Positions 1-5,876 of a DNA stretch of 5,955 bases are shown here, piece after piece. Location: the NCBI GenBank assembly GCA_040752115.1, contig JBFMFB010000064.1, positions 1-5,955 on the forward strand, in the 5' to 3' direction. The position numbers and the translations under genes were made by a program. Every line of letters starts with the position of its first letter. The first letter of the stretch is position 1. The stretch comes from JBFMFB01 sp040752115. Its GTDB lineage: Bacteria; Pseudomonadota; Gammaproteobacteria; Burkholderiales; Sulfuricellaceae. Below the pieces are notes generated by a model that saw nothing but the letters and a program-made list of their open reading frames with translations, was not told where the DNA came from and made no database searches.

Positions 1-1
1 C

Positions 2-343
2 TTCCATTTCGGCGGCGGCAATACCGCTTACGAGGCGCTGGCGGTGGGCGCGCCCATCGTGACCTGGCCCGGGGCCTATATGCGCGGCCGGGTGACCTAT
101 GCCTGCTACCGCAAGATGGGCGTCATGAACTGCGTGGCCGACAGCCCCGATCAGTATGCGGAGCTGGCAGTTCGCCTCGGCTGCGACCGTTCCTTCCGGG
201 AAGAAATCAGGGCTAAAATCCTGGCTTCCAATTCCGCCCTGTATGAAGACGCGGGGGCATTGAGGGAACTGGAGAAATTCTTTGTGGATGCCCTGAGAGA
301 AAATCCCGCCAACCCAAAAACAAACGAGTCCGATCATGCCTGA
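2..343 (+). CDS. GT41 (OGT/SPINDLY-like) glycosyltransferase, C-terminal part; 5' end outside window
   Basis: The last 113 residues of a protein whose start lies before base 1; the frame is open from base 2 to the TGA at 341-343. It opens with HFGGGNTAYEALAVGAPIV and continues with PGAYMRGRVTYACYRKMG. These are hallmark segments of the nucleotide-binding half of the bacterial SPINDLY/O-GlcNAc transferase family (GT41), which moves a sugar from a UDP donor to Ser/Thr or other protein side chains in the cytoplasm. The FGGGNT stretch corresponds to the donor-diphosphate-contacting loop. The end is a family-typical helical tail (FREEIRAKI onward) and a polar, disordered-looking last dozen residues. 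It belongs to a different subfamily from the GT41 protein on the opposite strand (FGGGNTAYEAL here, FNGGTTTVEAL there). Its stop overlaps the methyltransferase start by 8 bp, so the two are probably translationally coupled. Any N-terminal TPR array cannot be seen. Family assignment is firm; donor and acceptor are unknown. Confidence 0.9.
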   Translation, partial: FHFGGGNTAYEALAVGAPIVTWPGAYMRGRVTYACYRKMGVMNCVADSPDQYAELAVRLGCDRSFREEIRAKILASNSALYEDAGALRELEKFFVDALRENPANPKTNESDHA

Positions 344-1568
344 CAGCCAGCTTTCCGATTTCCTCCGGCAATCCACCTGCCCCGCCTGCGGCCACCACGT
401 CGCCGTGGTCTTTTTCGACGGCGGGCGCCAGCCGCTTGCCACCATCGCCTGGCCGGCAAGCGCGGCCGAGGCGCAGGCCATGCCGCGCCTCCCGCTGTCC
501 TTCGTGCGCTGCGTGGATTGCGGACATGTCTACAATGCCGATTTCGATTACGCGCATGTGCCGTACAGCGACAAGCCCAACCTGATGTTCAACCGCGCCG
601 CCATCTGGAGCGAACATCTAAAGGCGGTGCGCGACCTGATTCTGGCGCATCTGCCGGAAAAACCGGTGGTGGTGGAAATCGGCTGCGGCGAGGGGCACCT
701 GCTGCGCGCGCTGGCAGAGGCGCGCCCGGCCGGACGCTACATCGGTTTCGATCCGAACGCCACGGTGGAAACGGGCAACGGCCGGGTCGAGGCGCGCCAG
801 GAACTGTTCGATCCGGCGCAGCACCTGGAGGAATGCCGCCCCGACATGGTGGTGAGCCGCCATGTGCTGGAACACCTGATGAACCCGCTCGGCTTCGTGC
901 AGAAGCTGGCTTTCTCGGCCGAGTGGATGAAGCTGGAAACCGGGCTGTTCATCGAAGTGCCGTGCATCGACCGGGTATTCGAGAGCGGGCGCATCGCCGA
1001 CTTTTATTACGAGCACAATTCGCACTTCACCACCGCCTCGTTCACCCGGCTGCTCAATCACTGCGCAAAAGAGGTCGAGCTGATCGAACACGGCTACGAC
1101 GGGGAGGTGATTTTCGGCCTGGCCCGGCTGGGCAGCCAGAAAGAGCCCGTGGCGCTGGCCCGTGAATCGCTCGCTTTCCACAGCCAGGCAAAGGAAACCA
1201 AGACCACGATCGGCAAGCAACTAGCCGAGCTCCATGCTTCCGGCAAGCGTGTGGCGATCTGGGGCGGCACCGGCAAGGCGGCGGCGTTCATCAACTACTT
1301 CGGCGCGGATGCCGCGCGCTTCCCGGTGGTGGTGGACTCCGACCGGGACAAGGCGGGAACTTTCGTGCCGGGCACCGGGCAGGAGATCCGCTTCCGCGAT
1401 GACCTGCTGGAGCACCCGGCCGAAGTAATCCTGATCCCGACGCAATGGCGGGCAAAGGACATCGTGGCCGAGATGGAGCGCTGCGGCATCCGCTGCGCCA
1501 TTGTTCTGATCGAGCATCACGGCCGGCTGATCAACTATCATACCGATCCCCACCCCTACAAGGCATAG
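336..1568 (+). CDS. Zinc-binding class I SAM-dependent sugar C-methyltransferase
   Basis: A 410-residue protein with the three-part layout of the NDP-hexose C-methyltransferases (TylC3/NovU/TcaB9 type). Residues about 15-62 form a zinc-binding domain with two cysteine pairs, C15-x2-C18 and C59-x2-C62. Residues about 108-210 are the SAM-binding Rossmann domain, with motif I VVVEIGCGEGH (111-121) and the acidic end of strand 2 at D139 in IGFDPN. Residues about 300-400 are the C-terminal C-methyltransferase domain, with a second nucleotide-binding-like loop VAIWGGTGKAAAF (306-318) and VVVDSD (331-336). The YYEHNSHF stretch (224-231) resembles the catalytic Glu-His region of TcaB9; that residue match is my inference. 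Known members methylate C3 of 4-keto NDP-sugars in the cytoplasm to give branched sugars. The start is supported by the ATG overlapping the previous stop and by the full N-terminal domain; no strong Shine-Dalgarno is present, which suits coupling. The next gene follows after 6 bp. The exact substrate is not known. Confidence 0.92.
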   Translation: MPDSQLSDFLRQSTCPACGHHVAVVFFDGGRQPLATIAWPASAAEAQAMPRLPLSFVRCVDCGHVYNADFDYAHVPYSDKPNLMFNRAAIWSEHLKAVRDLILAHLPEKPVVVEIGCGEGHLLRALAEARPAGRYIGFDPNATVETGNGRVEARQELFDPAQHLEECRPDMVVSRHVLEHLMNPLGFVQKLAFSAEWMKLETGLFIEVPCIDRVFESGRIADFYYEHNSHFTTASFTRLLNHCAKEVELIEHGYDGEVIFGLARLGSQKEPVALARESLAFHSQAKETKTTIGKQLAELHASGKRVAIWGGTGKAAAFINYFGADAARFPVVVDSDRDKAGTFVPGTGQEIRFRDDLLEHPAEVILIPTQWRAKDIVAEMERCGIRCAIVLIEHHGRLINYHTDPHPYKA

Positions 1569-1574
1569 ACAGAC

Positions 1575-2516
1575 ATGGAACCCGCCACCCTCGTCACCGG
1601 CGGCGCCGGCTTCATCGGCTCCCACCTCTGCGACCGGCTGGTCGCGCAAGGCAAGGAAGTGATGTGCCTGGACAATTTTTACACCGGCTCCAAGAACAAC
1701 ATCCGCCATCTGCTGGATAAGCCCAATTTCGAGCTGATCCGGCACGACATCTGGCTTCCCGTCTATATCGAGGTGGAGCGCATCTACAACCTCGCCTGCC
1801 CGGCGAGCCCGATCCACTATCAGAACGATCCGGTCGCCACGGTGAAAACTTCAGTGCTCGGCGCGATCAACATGCTGGGCTTAGCCAAGCGCTGCCGGGC
1901 GCGCATCCTGCAGGCTTCCACTTCGGAAGTGTATGGCGACCCGCTCGAACACCCGCAGACCGAAGCCTACTGGGGCAACGTCAACCCCATCGGCCCGCGC
2001 GCCTGCTACGACGAGGGCAAGCGCTGCGCCGAGACATTGTTCTTCGACTATCACCGCCAGAACCGGGTGGACATCCGGGTGGCGCGCATCTTCAACACCT
2101 ATGGCCCGAGGATGCACCCCCGCGATGGGCGGGTGGTGTCCAATTTCATCGTCCAGGCGCTGGCAGGCGAGGACATCACGGTCTACGGCGACGGCTCGCA
2201 GACCCGGTCGTTCTGCTACATCGACGACATGGTGAACGCGCTGCTCGCCCTGATGGAGCACGGCAGCCTTGTCGGCCCGGTCAATCTGGGCAACCCGGTG
2301 GAATTTTCCGTCCTCGAGCTCGCCGAAGCGGTGCTCAGGCTCACCGGCTCGCGCTCCAGGATCATATTCAAGCCCCTGCCGGCGGACGATCCCTGCCAGC
2401 GCCAGCCGGATATCCGCCTGGCGAAGGAGAACCTGGAGTGGACGCCTCAAGTAGCCCTGGAGGACGGTCTGAAGGAAACGATCGGATATTTCCGCAGAAT
2501 CTGCGGGGCGTGCTGA
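1575..2516 (+). CDS. uxs: UDP-glucuronate decarboxylase (UDP-xylose synthase), NAD-dependent SDR
   Basis: A 313-residue extended short-chain dehydrogenase, the normal length for bacterial UXS. It converts UDP-glucuronate to UDP-xylose and CO2 through a UDP-4-keto-pentose intermediate, using tightly bound NAD. Visible features are the NAD-binding TGGAGFIGSHL (8-18), DNFYTG (33-38), the substrate loop PASPIHYQNDPVATVKT (76-92), TSEVYGDPLEHPQ (116-128) and YWGNVNPIGPRACYDEGKR (132-150). The last contains the catalytic Y145-x3-K149. E118 and R211 (in SQTRSFCYIDD) match by motif the Glu and Arg needed for decarboxylation in ArnA and UXS. The WGNVNPIG and DEGKR signature separates it from UDP-glucose 4-epimerases and dTDP-glucose dehydratases. 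It starts 6 bp after the methyltransferase stop, with a weak AAGG about 11 bp upstream of the ATG, so it is probably co-transcribed. The tail ends in two cysteines (RRICGAC). A UDP-4-keto-pentose-releasing variant is possible and cannot be excluded from sequence alone. Confidence 0.94.
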   Translation: MEPATLVTGGAGFIGSHLCDRLVAQGKEVMCLDNFYTGSKNNIRHLLDKPNFELIRHDIWLPVYIEVERIYNLACPASPIHYQNDPVATVKTSVLGAINMLGLAKRCRARILQASTSEVYGDPLEHPQTEAYWGNVNPIGPRACYDEGKRCAETLFFDYHRQNRVDIRVARIFNTYGPRMHPRDGRVVSNFIVQALAGEDITVYGDGSQTRSFCYIDDMVNALLALMEHGSLVGPVNLGNPVEFSVLELAEAVLRLTGSRSRIIFKPLPADDPCQRQPDIRLAKENLEWTPQVALEDGLKETIGYFRRICGAC

Positions 2517-2527
2517 GATCGGCTATT

Positions 2528-2546
2528 GCTAAAAGAGCGTTTTAGC
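2528..2546. other. Perfect 7-bp AT-rich hairpin just after uxs
   Basis: GCTAAAA (2528-2534) and TTTTAGC (2540-2546) are exact inverted copies around a 5-base loop, starting 12 bases past the uxs stop. The right half forms the outer edge of the CACGAAT element. There is no GC-rich stem and no downstream T-run, so it is a poor intrinsic terminator on the + strand; it may mark the insertion boundary of the element. Low confidence in function, though the symmetry is plain. Confidence 0.4.
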
Positions 2547-2687
2547 CACGAATGACACGAATGAGCACGAATAAAAGCAAAAAGATATCACCAGATGGTC
2601 GCTCGTCTTATCGGTGAAAGCGAGGCCGTCGATGTTTTACCGATTATTCGTGAACATTCGTGTTTATTCGTGTCATTCGTGGTTAAT
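2541..2687. repeat. Nested inverted-repeat element built of CACGAAT units
   Basis: The left arm carries three CACGAAT units at 2547-2553, 2556-2562 and 2566-2572. The right arm carries four in inverse orientation (ATTCGTG at 2646-2652, 2656-2662, 2666-2672 and 2675-2681). Unit spacing counted from the outside is the same in both arms (9, then 10), and a 17-base block, CCACGAATGACACGAAT, is an exact inverted copy (2546-2562 against 2666-2682). The spacer contains its own stem, ATCGGTGAAA (2610-2619) against TTTTACCGAT (2635-2644), with one G-T pair. The element fills almost the whole convergent gap between uxs and the TPR-GT41 gene. From memory, similar ACGAATGACACGAAT tracts recur in intergenic DNA of many environmental bacteria and appear as spurious NDTNKHE-like peptides in predicted proteins; this is recollection, not a search. 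It could also serve as a bidirectional transcription barrier, but lacks classic terminator features. Confidence 0.85.
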
Positions 2688-2694
2688 CGTTTTT

Positions 2695-4998
2695 TCAGGC
2701 TTCTCTGACGCCGCTGCACCAGTTGCGCCACATCTCGCGATAGGCCGCCTCCAGGCCGCGCGTGAATCCCTTGCCGTCGCACAGCGGCGAGCTTAGCAGC
2801 CGCTGGCGCAGCGTCTTGCGCAGTTCGGCCAATCTGGGCAGGTCCGCCGCCCAGCCTGCCGCCTTGGCGACATAGGTTTCCTCCGATTCCGCCACCCATT
2901 CGGCCAAGCCCGTGGCCGCGAGAATGCTTTCGCTGACGTGACCGGCAAACCGGTCGCCTTTCAACGACAGCACCGGCACCCCCATCCACAGCGCCTCCAC
3001 GGTAGTCGTCCCGCCGTTGAACGGAAAGGGATCCAAACCGATATCCACCTGGTTGTAAGCGGCCAGGAGCTCGGCACGCGACGATCCTCCGGAAAACACC
3101 AGCCGATCGGAAGAAATGCCGCGCTCCGCGAACATTTCCTGGTAGCGATCGCGCACGGTCGAAGCACCCAACGCCATGGTTTTCAGGAAAAGCCGGGAGT
3201 TCGGCACCGCCCGCAAGATTTCCGCCCACAGGCGCACGACCTCGGGGGTGATTTTCACGATGCCGTTGAAACAGCCGAAAGTGACGCAGCCGGCGGCAAG
3301 CGCCGGCAGGGAGGAAACCTCGATATCCAGTTGCGGGGGCGTAAAACAAAGGTAGCTGTGGGGCAGCCTGGCCGGCCTCTCGACAAAGAAACGCTCTTCC
3401 TCCGGCGGCAGCACGAAGCGGTCGGCGATGATGTAATCCATGGCGCGCACGCCGGTGGTCGCGTAATAGCCCATCCAGGTCGCCTGCACCGGCGCCGGTT
3501 TGCGCGCGAACAGTTGCAGCCGGTGGTGGCCGGTGTGCCCGGAAAGGTCGATCAGAATATCAATGCCGTCCCGGCGCACCAGATTCGCCGCCTCGTCGTC
3601 TGACAATGACGAAATGTCTCTCCACTGGTCGGCGAATTGGCGCAGGCGCTCGGTGATGTCGTCATTCAGCCGCTGGTTGGCATAGCAAAACACTTCTACC
3701 TGCGATTTGTCGTGTGCGCCCAGAACCGCTTCGATGAAATAGCCCACCGGATGAGTGCGGAAATCGGCCGAGACATAGCCGATGCGCAGCTGCCGCTCCG
3801 GGTCTGGGACATTCGCCGGCGGAATCATGCGCAATTCAGGCGGGGCGTGCCGCTCCCCCCAGGCGAGCGCCTCCCGGAACAACGCCTCCTGGGAATATGA
3901 TGGGCTGTAGTGGATACACATCAAGTAGTTGCTGTGCGCCGTGGCATAATCCGGCCGCAGGTTCATCAACTCCCGGTAAGCCTCGATTGCTTCGTCGCGC
4001 TGCCCACAAAAATCCAGCGCTATCGCCAGATTGTTGCGCGCTTCGTGGTAGTCCGGCTTCAGCGCGATCGCTTGGCGATAGCAGGCAATCGCCTCGCTCA
4101 ACCGCCCCTGACTTTGCAGGACACCGCCCAGGTTTTTGTGCGCCTCGGCATTGCCCGGATTGAGCCTGAGCGCCTCGCGGTAGCTCGCCGCCGCTTCATC
4201 CAGCGCCCCCTGGGCCTGGAGCGCGGTTCCCAGGTTGTTATGCGCCTCGGCATTGCCCGGATTGGATCTGAGCGCCTCGCGGTAGGCCGCCACTGCTTCA
4301 TCCAGCGCTCCCCGTGCCTGGAGCGCGGTTCCCAGATTGTTGTGCGCCTTGGCATAGGCCGGGTTGAACCTGAGCGCCTGGCGGTAGCTCGCCACCGCCT
4401 CATCCAGCGCTCCCTGCGCCTGGAGCGCGGTTCCCAGATTGTAGTGCGCCTCGGCGTATCCCGGCTTGAGGCGCAGCGCCTCGCGGTAGCAGGTCACCGC
4501 CTCATCCATCCGACCCTGATCGCGCAGCGTGTTGCCCAGATTGTTGCGCACTTCGGCGAAATCCGGCCTCAATTTGAGCGCCTCGCGGTAGCTCGCCGCT
4601 GCTTCGCCAAGCCTGCCCAGCGCCTGCAGCGCAAGCCCGAGGTTGTTGTGGAAATCCGCCACGCGCCGGTTCCGGGCGATCGCCTTGCTGATGTAGTCCA
4701 CGGCGATGTCGCTGCGGCCCGACTGATGGGCCGCCACGCCGAGCAGGTGCAGCGCATCGGTGTTGTCGGGGTCGAGCTGCAGCACCTGCCGATATAGCGC
4801 TTCGGCCTGCGGCAGCTGGCCCGCCTGGTGATACCGTACCGCCTGCTGGATCATGAAGGGGATATTCACCGCCGGCACGCCGCCGAACGGCGACGGTGGC
4901 GCGGGCGCTTTGCTCGCCGCCTTAGGGCCGGCGCCGCAACAGAATTTGGCTTTCTTGCTGCTGCCGCACGGGCAGGGATCGTAGGGGCCGTTTGCCAT
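2695..4998 (-). CDS. SEC-C / nine-TPR / GT41 (O-GlcNAc transferase-like) glycosyltransferase
   Basis: A 767-residue cytoplasmic-type protein with no signal peptide or membrane segment. Residues 8-22 form a SEC-C zinc motif (C9, C11, C20, C21, around GSSKKAKF) like that at the SecA C-terminus. An Ala/Pro-rich linker follows (23-43). Nine TPRs run from 48 to 353 in exact 34-residue register (starts 48, 82, 116, 150, 184, 218, 252, 286, 320). Residues about 402-755 are the GT41 catalytic region. Landmarks are RIGYVSADFRTHPVGYF, where H416 aligns by motif with human OGT H498; IDILIDLSGHTG (479-490); PAPVQATWMGYYATTG (501-516); FGCFNGIVKITP, with K582 at the OGT K842 position; and LDPFPFNGGTTTVEALW (655-671). 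It transfers a sugar from a UDP donor to protein; the TPR superhelix normally selects acceptors. The donor could be UDP-GlcNAc or another UDP-sugar. The start is backed by the complete SEC-C motif and a GCGGAA about 9 bases upstream. The CNP1-like gene lies 56 bp upstream on the same strand. Confidence 0.94.
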   Translation of the reverse strand: MANGPYDPCPCGSSKKAKFCCGAGPKAASKAPAPPSPFGGVPAVNIPFMIQQAVRYHQAGQLPQAEALYRQVLQLDPDNTDALHLLGVAAHQSGRSDIAVDYISKAIARNRRVADFHNNLGLALQALGRLGEAAASYREALKLRPDFAEVRNNLGNTLRDQGRMDEAVTCYREALRLKPGYAEAHYNLGTALQAQGALDEAVASYRQALRFNPAYAKAHNNLGTALQARGALDEAVAAYREALRSNPGNAEAHNNLGTALQAQGALDEAAASYREALRLNPGNAEAHKNLGGVLQSQGRLSEAIACYRQAIALKPDYHEARNNLAIALDFCGQRDEAIEAYRELMNLRPDYATAHSNYLMCIHYSPSYSQEALFREALAWGERHAPPELRMIPPANVPDPERQLRIGYVSADFRTHPVGYFIEAVLGAHDKSQVEVFCYANQRLNDDITERLRQFADQWRDISSLSDDEAANLVRRDGIDILIDLSGHTGHHRLQLFARKPAPVQATWMGYYATTGVRAMDYIIADRFVLPPEEERFFVERPARLPHSYLCFTPPQLDIEVSSLPALAAGCVTFGCFNGIVKITPEVVRLWAEILRAVPNSRLFLKTMALGASTVRDRYQEMFAERGISSDRLVFSGGSSRAELLAAYNQVDIGLDPFPFNGGTTTVEALWMGVPVLSLKGDRFAGHVSESILAATGLAEWVAESEETYVAKAAGWAADLPRLAELRKTLRQRLLSSPLCDGKGFTRGLEAAYREMWRNWCSGVREA
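4144..4449 (-). repeat. Three near-identical 102-bp tandem units encoding TPRs 5-7
   Basis: Within the TPR-GT41 gene, residues 184-217, 218-251 and 252-285 are encoded by three 102-bp units. They are much more alike than the flanking TPRs: the last two proteins units share 30 of 34 residues and the first two share 26 of 34. A 20-base block, gcctggagcgcggttcccag (+ strand), occurs exactly at 4214, 4316 and 4418, 102 bp apart. This points to recent unit duplication or ongoing homogenisation, so copy number may differ between strains. Confidence 0.88.
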
Positions 4999-5030
4999 AC
5001 TGCCGTTTCCGCGTTAACTTCAGACTGGTG

Positions 5031-5050
5031 CTCCGGCCCATTCGCCGGAG
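5031..5050. other. GC-rich hairpin between CNP1-like and TPR-GT41 genes
   Basis: CTCCGGC (5031-5037) and GCCGGAG (5044-5050) form a perfect 7-bp stem with a 6-base loop, 4 bases past the CNP1-like stop in the direction of transcription. On the minus strand no T-run follows, so it is not a standard intrinsic terminator. It may protect the 3' end of the upstream message or attenuate read-through into the TPR-GT41 gene. Structure is clear, function uncertain. Confidence 0.45.
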
Positions 5051-5054
5051 GCGC

Positions 5055-5576
5055 TTACCGGGTCGCGCCGGCCGCCCTCGGGTGCATTCCGCGCCGCAGG
5101 GCCTCCACCGCTTCTTGCGGCGAGCCGACGATCATGCCGCCGGGACAGAAGAAATCGTCAGACAACATGTGATGCTGGCGGTTGCGTTCCTGGTAGCGGA
5201 TCGCTTCCCACTTTGCGGCGCGCGCCCTGGACCAGCTGCCGTCCGCACGGCCGAACGCATACAGCTTCCTTTCGCGCGCGCCGCAGCGGATACCCTCGAA
5301 CGAAACGTTGACCGCACCGCCATCTGATTTCACCACCAGGGTATAGCGCACCACGCCGTCGCTACCGACGCTGATGGAGGGCGCGTCGACGAAGAACCGG
5401 TTGTCGCTGACCGCGCTGACGAAGAACGGCAGGAGGTTTTCTTCCCTGGGGGAGGCAGGCAGCTGCGCCTGCAGCTCGACCCAGGGCTTTTCGTTGTCGA
5501 AATCCCCTTCGAATTGCCCCCATTCGGCATCAGCCGAAAAGGACACCAGGGCGAGAAGAACGAGCAATTTTTTCAT
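5055..5576 (-). CDS. CNP1-like family secreted/periplasmic protein, function unknown
   Basis: A 173-residue protein beginning MKKLLVLLALVSFSADA, a typical Sec signal peptide with likely cleavage after A17 (A-D-A then EW), so the mature protein should be periplasmic. The mature part resembles the CNP1-like family of Betaproteobacteria: an acidic start with KPWVELQAQLP (30-40), RFFVDAPSISVGSDGVVRYTLVV (60-82), a conserved-looking FEGIRC (93-98), and a C-terminal part with DDFFCPGG (140-147). C98 and C144 could form a disulfide. No catalytic motif is visible and the family's role is not known to me. The frame stays open upstream to a GTG at 5828, but that stretch crosses a terminator and rpmG in another frame; the ATG at 5576 directly before the signal peptide is clearly preferred. 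The ribosome site is weak. It lies downstream of the rpmG terminator, so it either has its own promoter or depends on read-through. Confidence 0.88.
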   Translation of the reverse strand: MKKLLVLLALVSFSADAEWGQFEGDFDNEKPWVELQAQLPASPREENLLPFFVSAVSDNRFFVDAPSISVGSDGVVRYTLVVKSDGGAVNVSFEGIRCGARERKLYAFGRADGSWSRARAAKWEAIRYQERNRQHHMLSDDFFCPGGMIVGSPQEAVEALRRGMHPRAAGATR

Positions 5577-5594
5577 GTGTCTGGCCGCACCAAC

Positions 5595-5630
5595 AAAAAA
5601 CCCCAGAAACCGCGGAGGTCCTGGGGTTTT
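5595..5630 (-). terminator. Intrinsic terminator of rpmG
   Basis: Read on the minus strand, a stem CCCCAG/CTGGGG, extendable to 10 bp by flanking A and T runs (5597-5606 against 5621-5630), encloses a 14-base loop and is followed by six T residues (complement of the A-run at 5595-5600). It lies 46 bases past the rpmG stop and 18 bases before the CNP1-like start. The other side has only four T residues, so it would work less well in the opposite direction. Confidence 0.87.
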
Positions 5631-5676
5631 ACGCATTTCTGCCGGGGGGAAGCCCTGAAAGCTGTTAAACAACTTC

Positions 5677-5832
5677 TTACTTGAGCTTGGTTTCCTTGTA
5701 CGCCACGTGCTTGCGCGCCACCGGGTCGAACTTCTTGATCTCCATCTTTTCTGGCATGGTGCGCTTGTTCTTGGTGGTGGTATAAAAATGCCCGGTTCCG
5801 GCACTCGATTCCAGCTTGATCTTTTCACGCAT
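5677..5832 (-). CDS. rpmG: 50S ribosomal protein L33
   Basis: A 51-residue protein, MREKIKLESSAGTGHFY onward, ending HVAYKETKLK. It is the full-length bacterial L33, a small basic protein of the large ribosomal subunit near the E site. The TTTKNKRTMPEKMEIKKFDP core (18-37) is strongly conserved. The CxxC pairs of the zinc-binding L33 form are absent, so this is the zinc-independent (C-minus) version usual in Proteobacteria. The start is fixed by the N-terminal MREKIKLE and by a good Shine-Dalgarno, GAGGAA (complement of 5840-5845), 7 bases before the ATG. In Betaproteobacteria rpmG usually follows rpmB (L28); rpmB would lie just beyond the right edge, but this is not visible. An intrinsic terminator follows downstream. 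Confidence 0.98.
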   Translation of the reverse strand: MREKIKLESSAGTGHFYTTTKNKRTMPEKMEIKKFDPVARKHVAYKETKLK

Positions 5833-5876
5833 GATTCAATTCCTCAAAGTTTCTATGCTCTGAACATTTTTTCAGG

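Noticed and set aside
618..1220. Long minus-strand frame opposite the methyltransferase
   Set aside because: It has no known motif, lies fully antisense to a well-supported enzyme gene, and is explained by GC-rich third-position bias.
2575..2643. Spacer of the CACGAAT element, considered as a CRISPR spacer or small gene
   Set aside because: The flanking arms are inverted rather than direct repeats, there is only one spacer, and no frame in it shows a start with a ribosome site and a sensible peptide.
2588..3349. Minus-strand 253-codon frame ending in TTNDTNKHECSRI
   Set aside because: It is a shifted frame of the TPR-GT41 gene that runs on into the CACGAAT repeat; the NDTNKHE-like tail is the repeat translated, not a protein domain.
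3910..4797. A 295-codon open frame on the + strand with a 34-residue repeating pattern
   Set aside because: It is antisense to the TPR array; its periodicity simply mirrors the 102-bp TPR units, and the GC-rich codon bias keeps that frame open. There is no recognisable family and the other strand is unequivocal.
5577..5828. An 84-residue N-terminal extension of the CNP1-like protein from a GTG at 5828
   Set aside because: It would run through the rpmG terminator and overlap rpmG in another frame, and it would place the clear signal peptide in mid-protein.
5860..5875. CTGAA/TTCAG small inverted repeat upstream of rpmG, considered as a terminator for a gene on the right
   Set aside because: The stem is only 5 bp and AT-rich, with no T-run following it on either strand.
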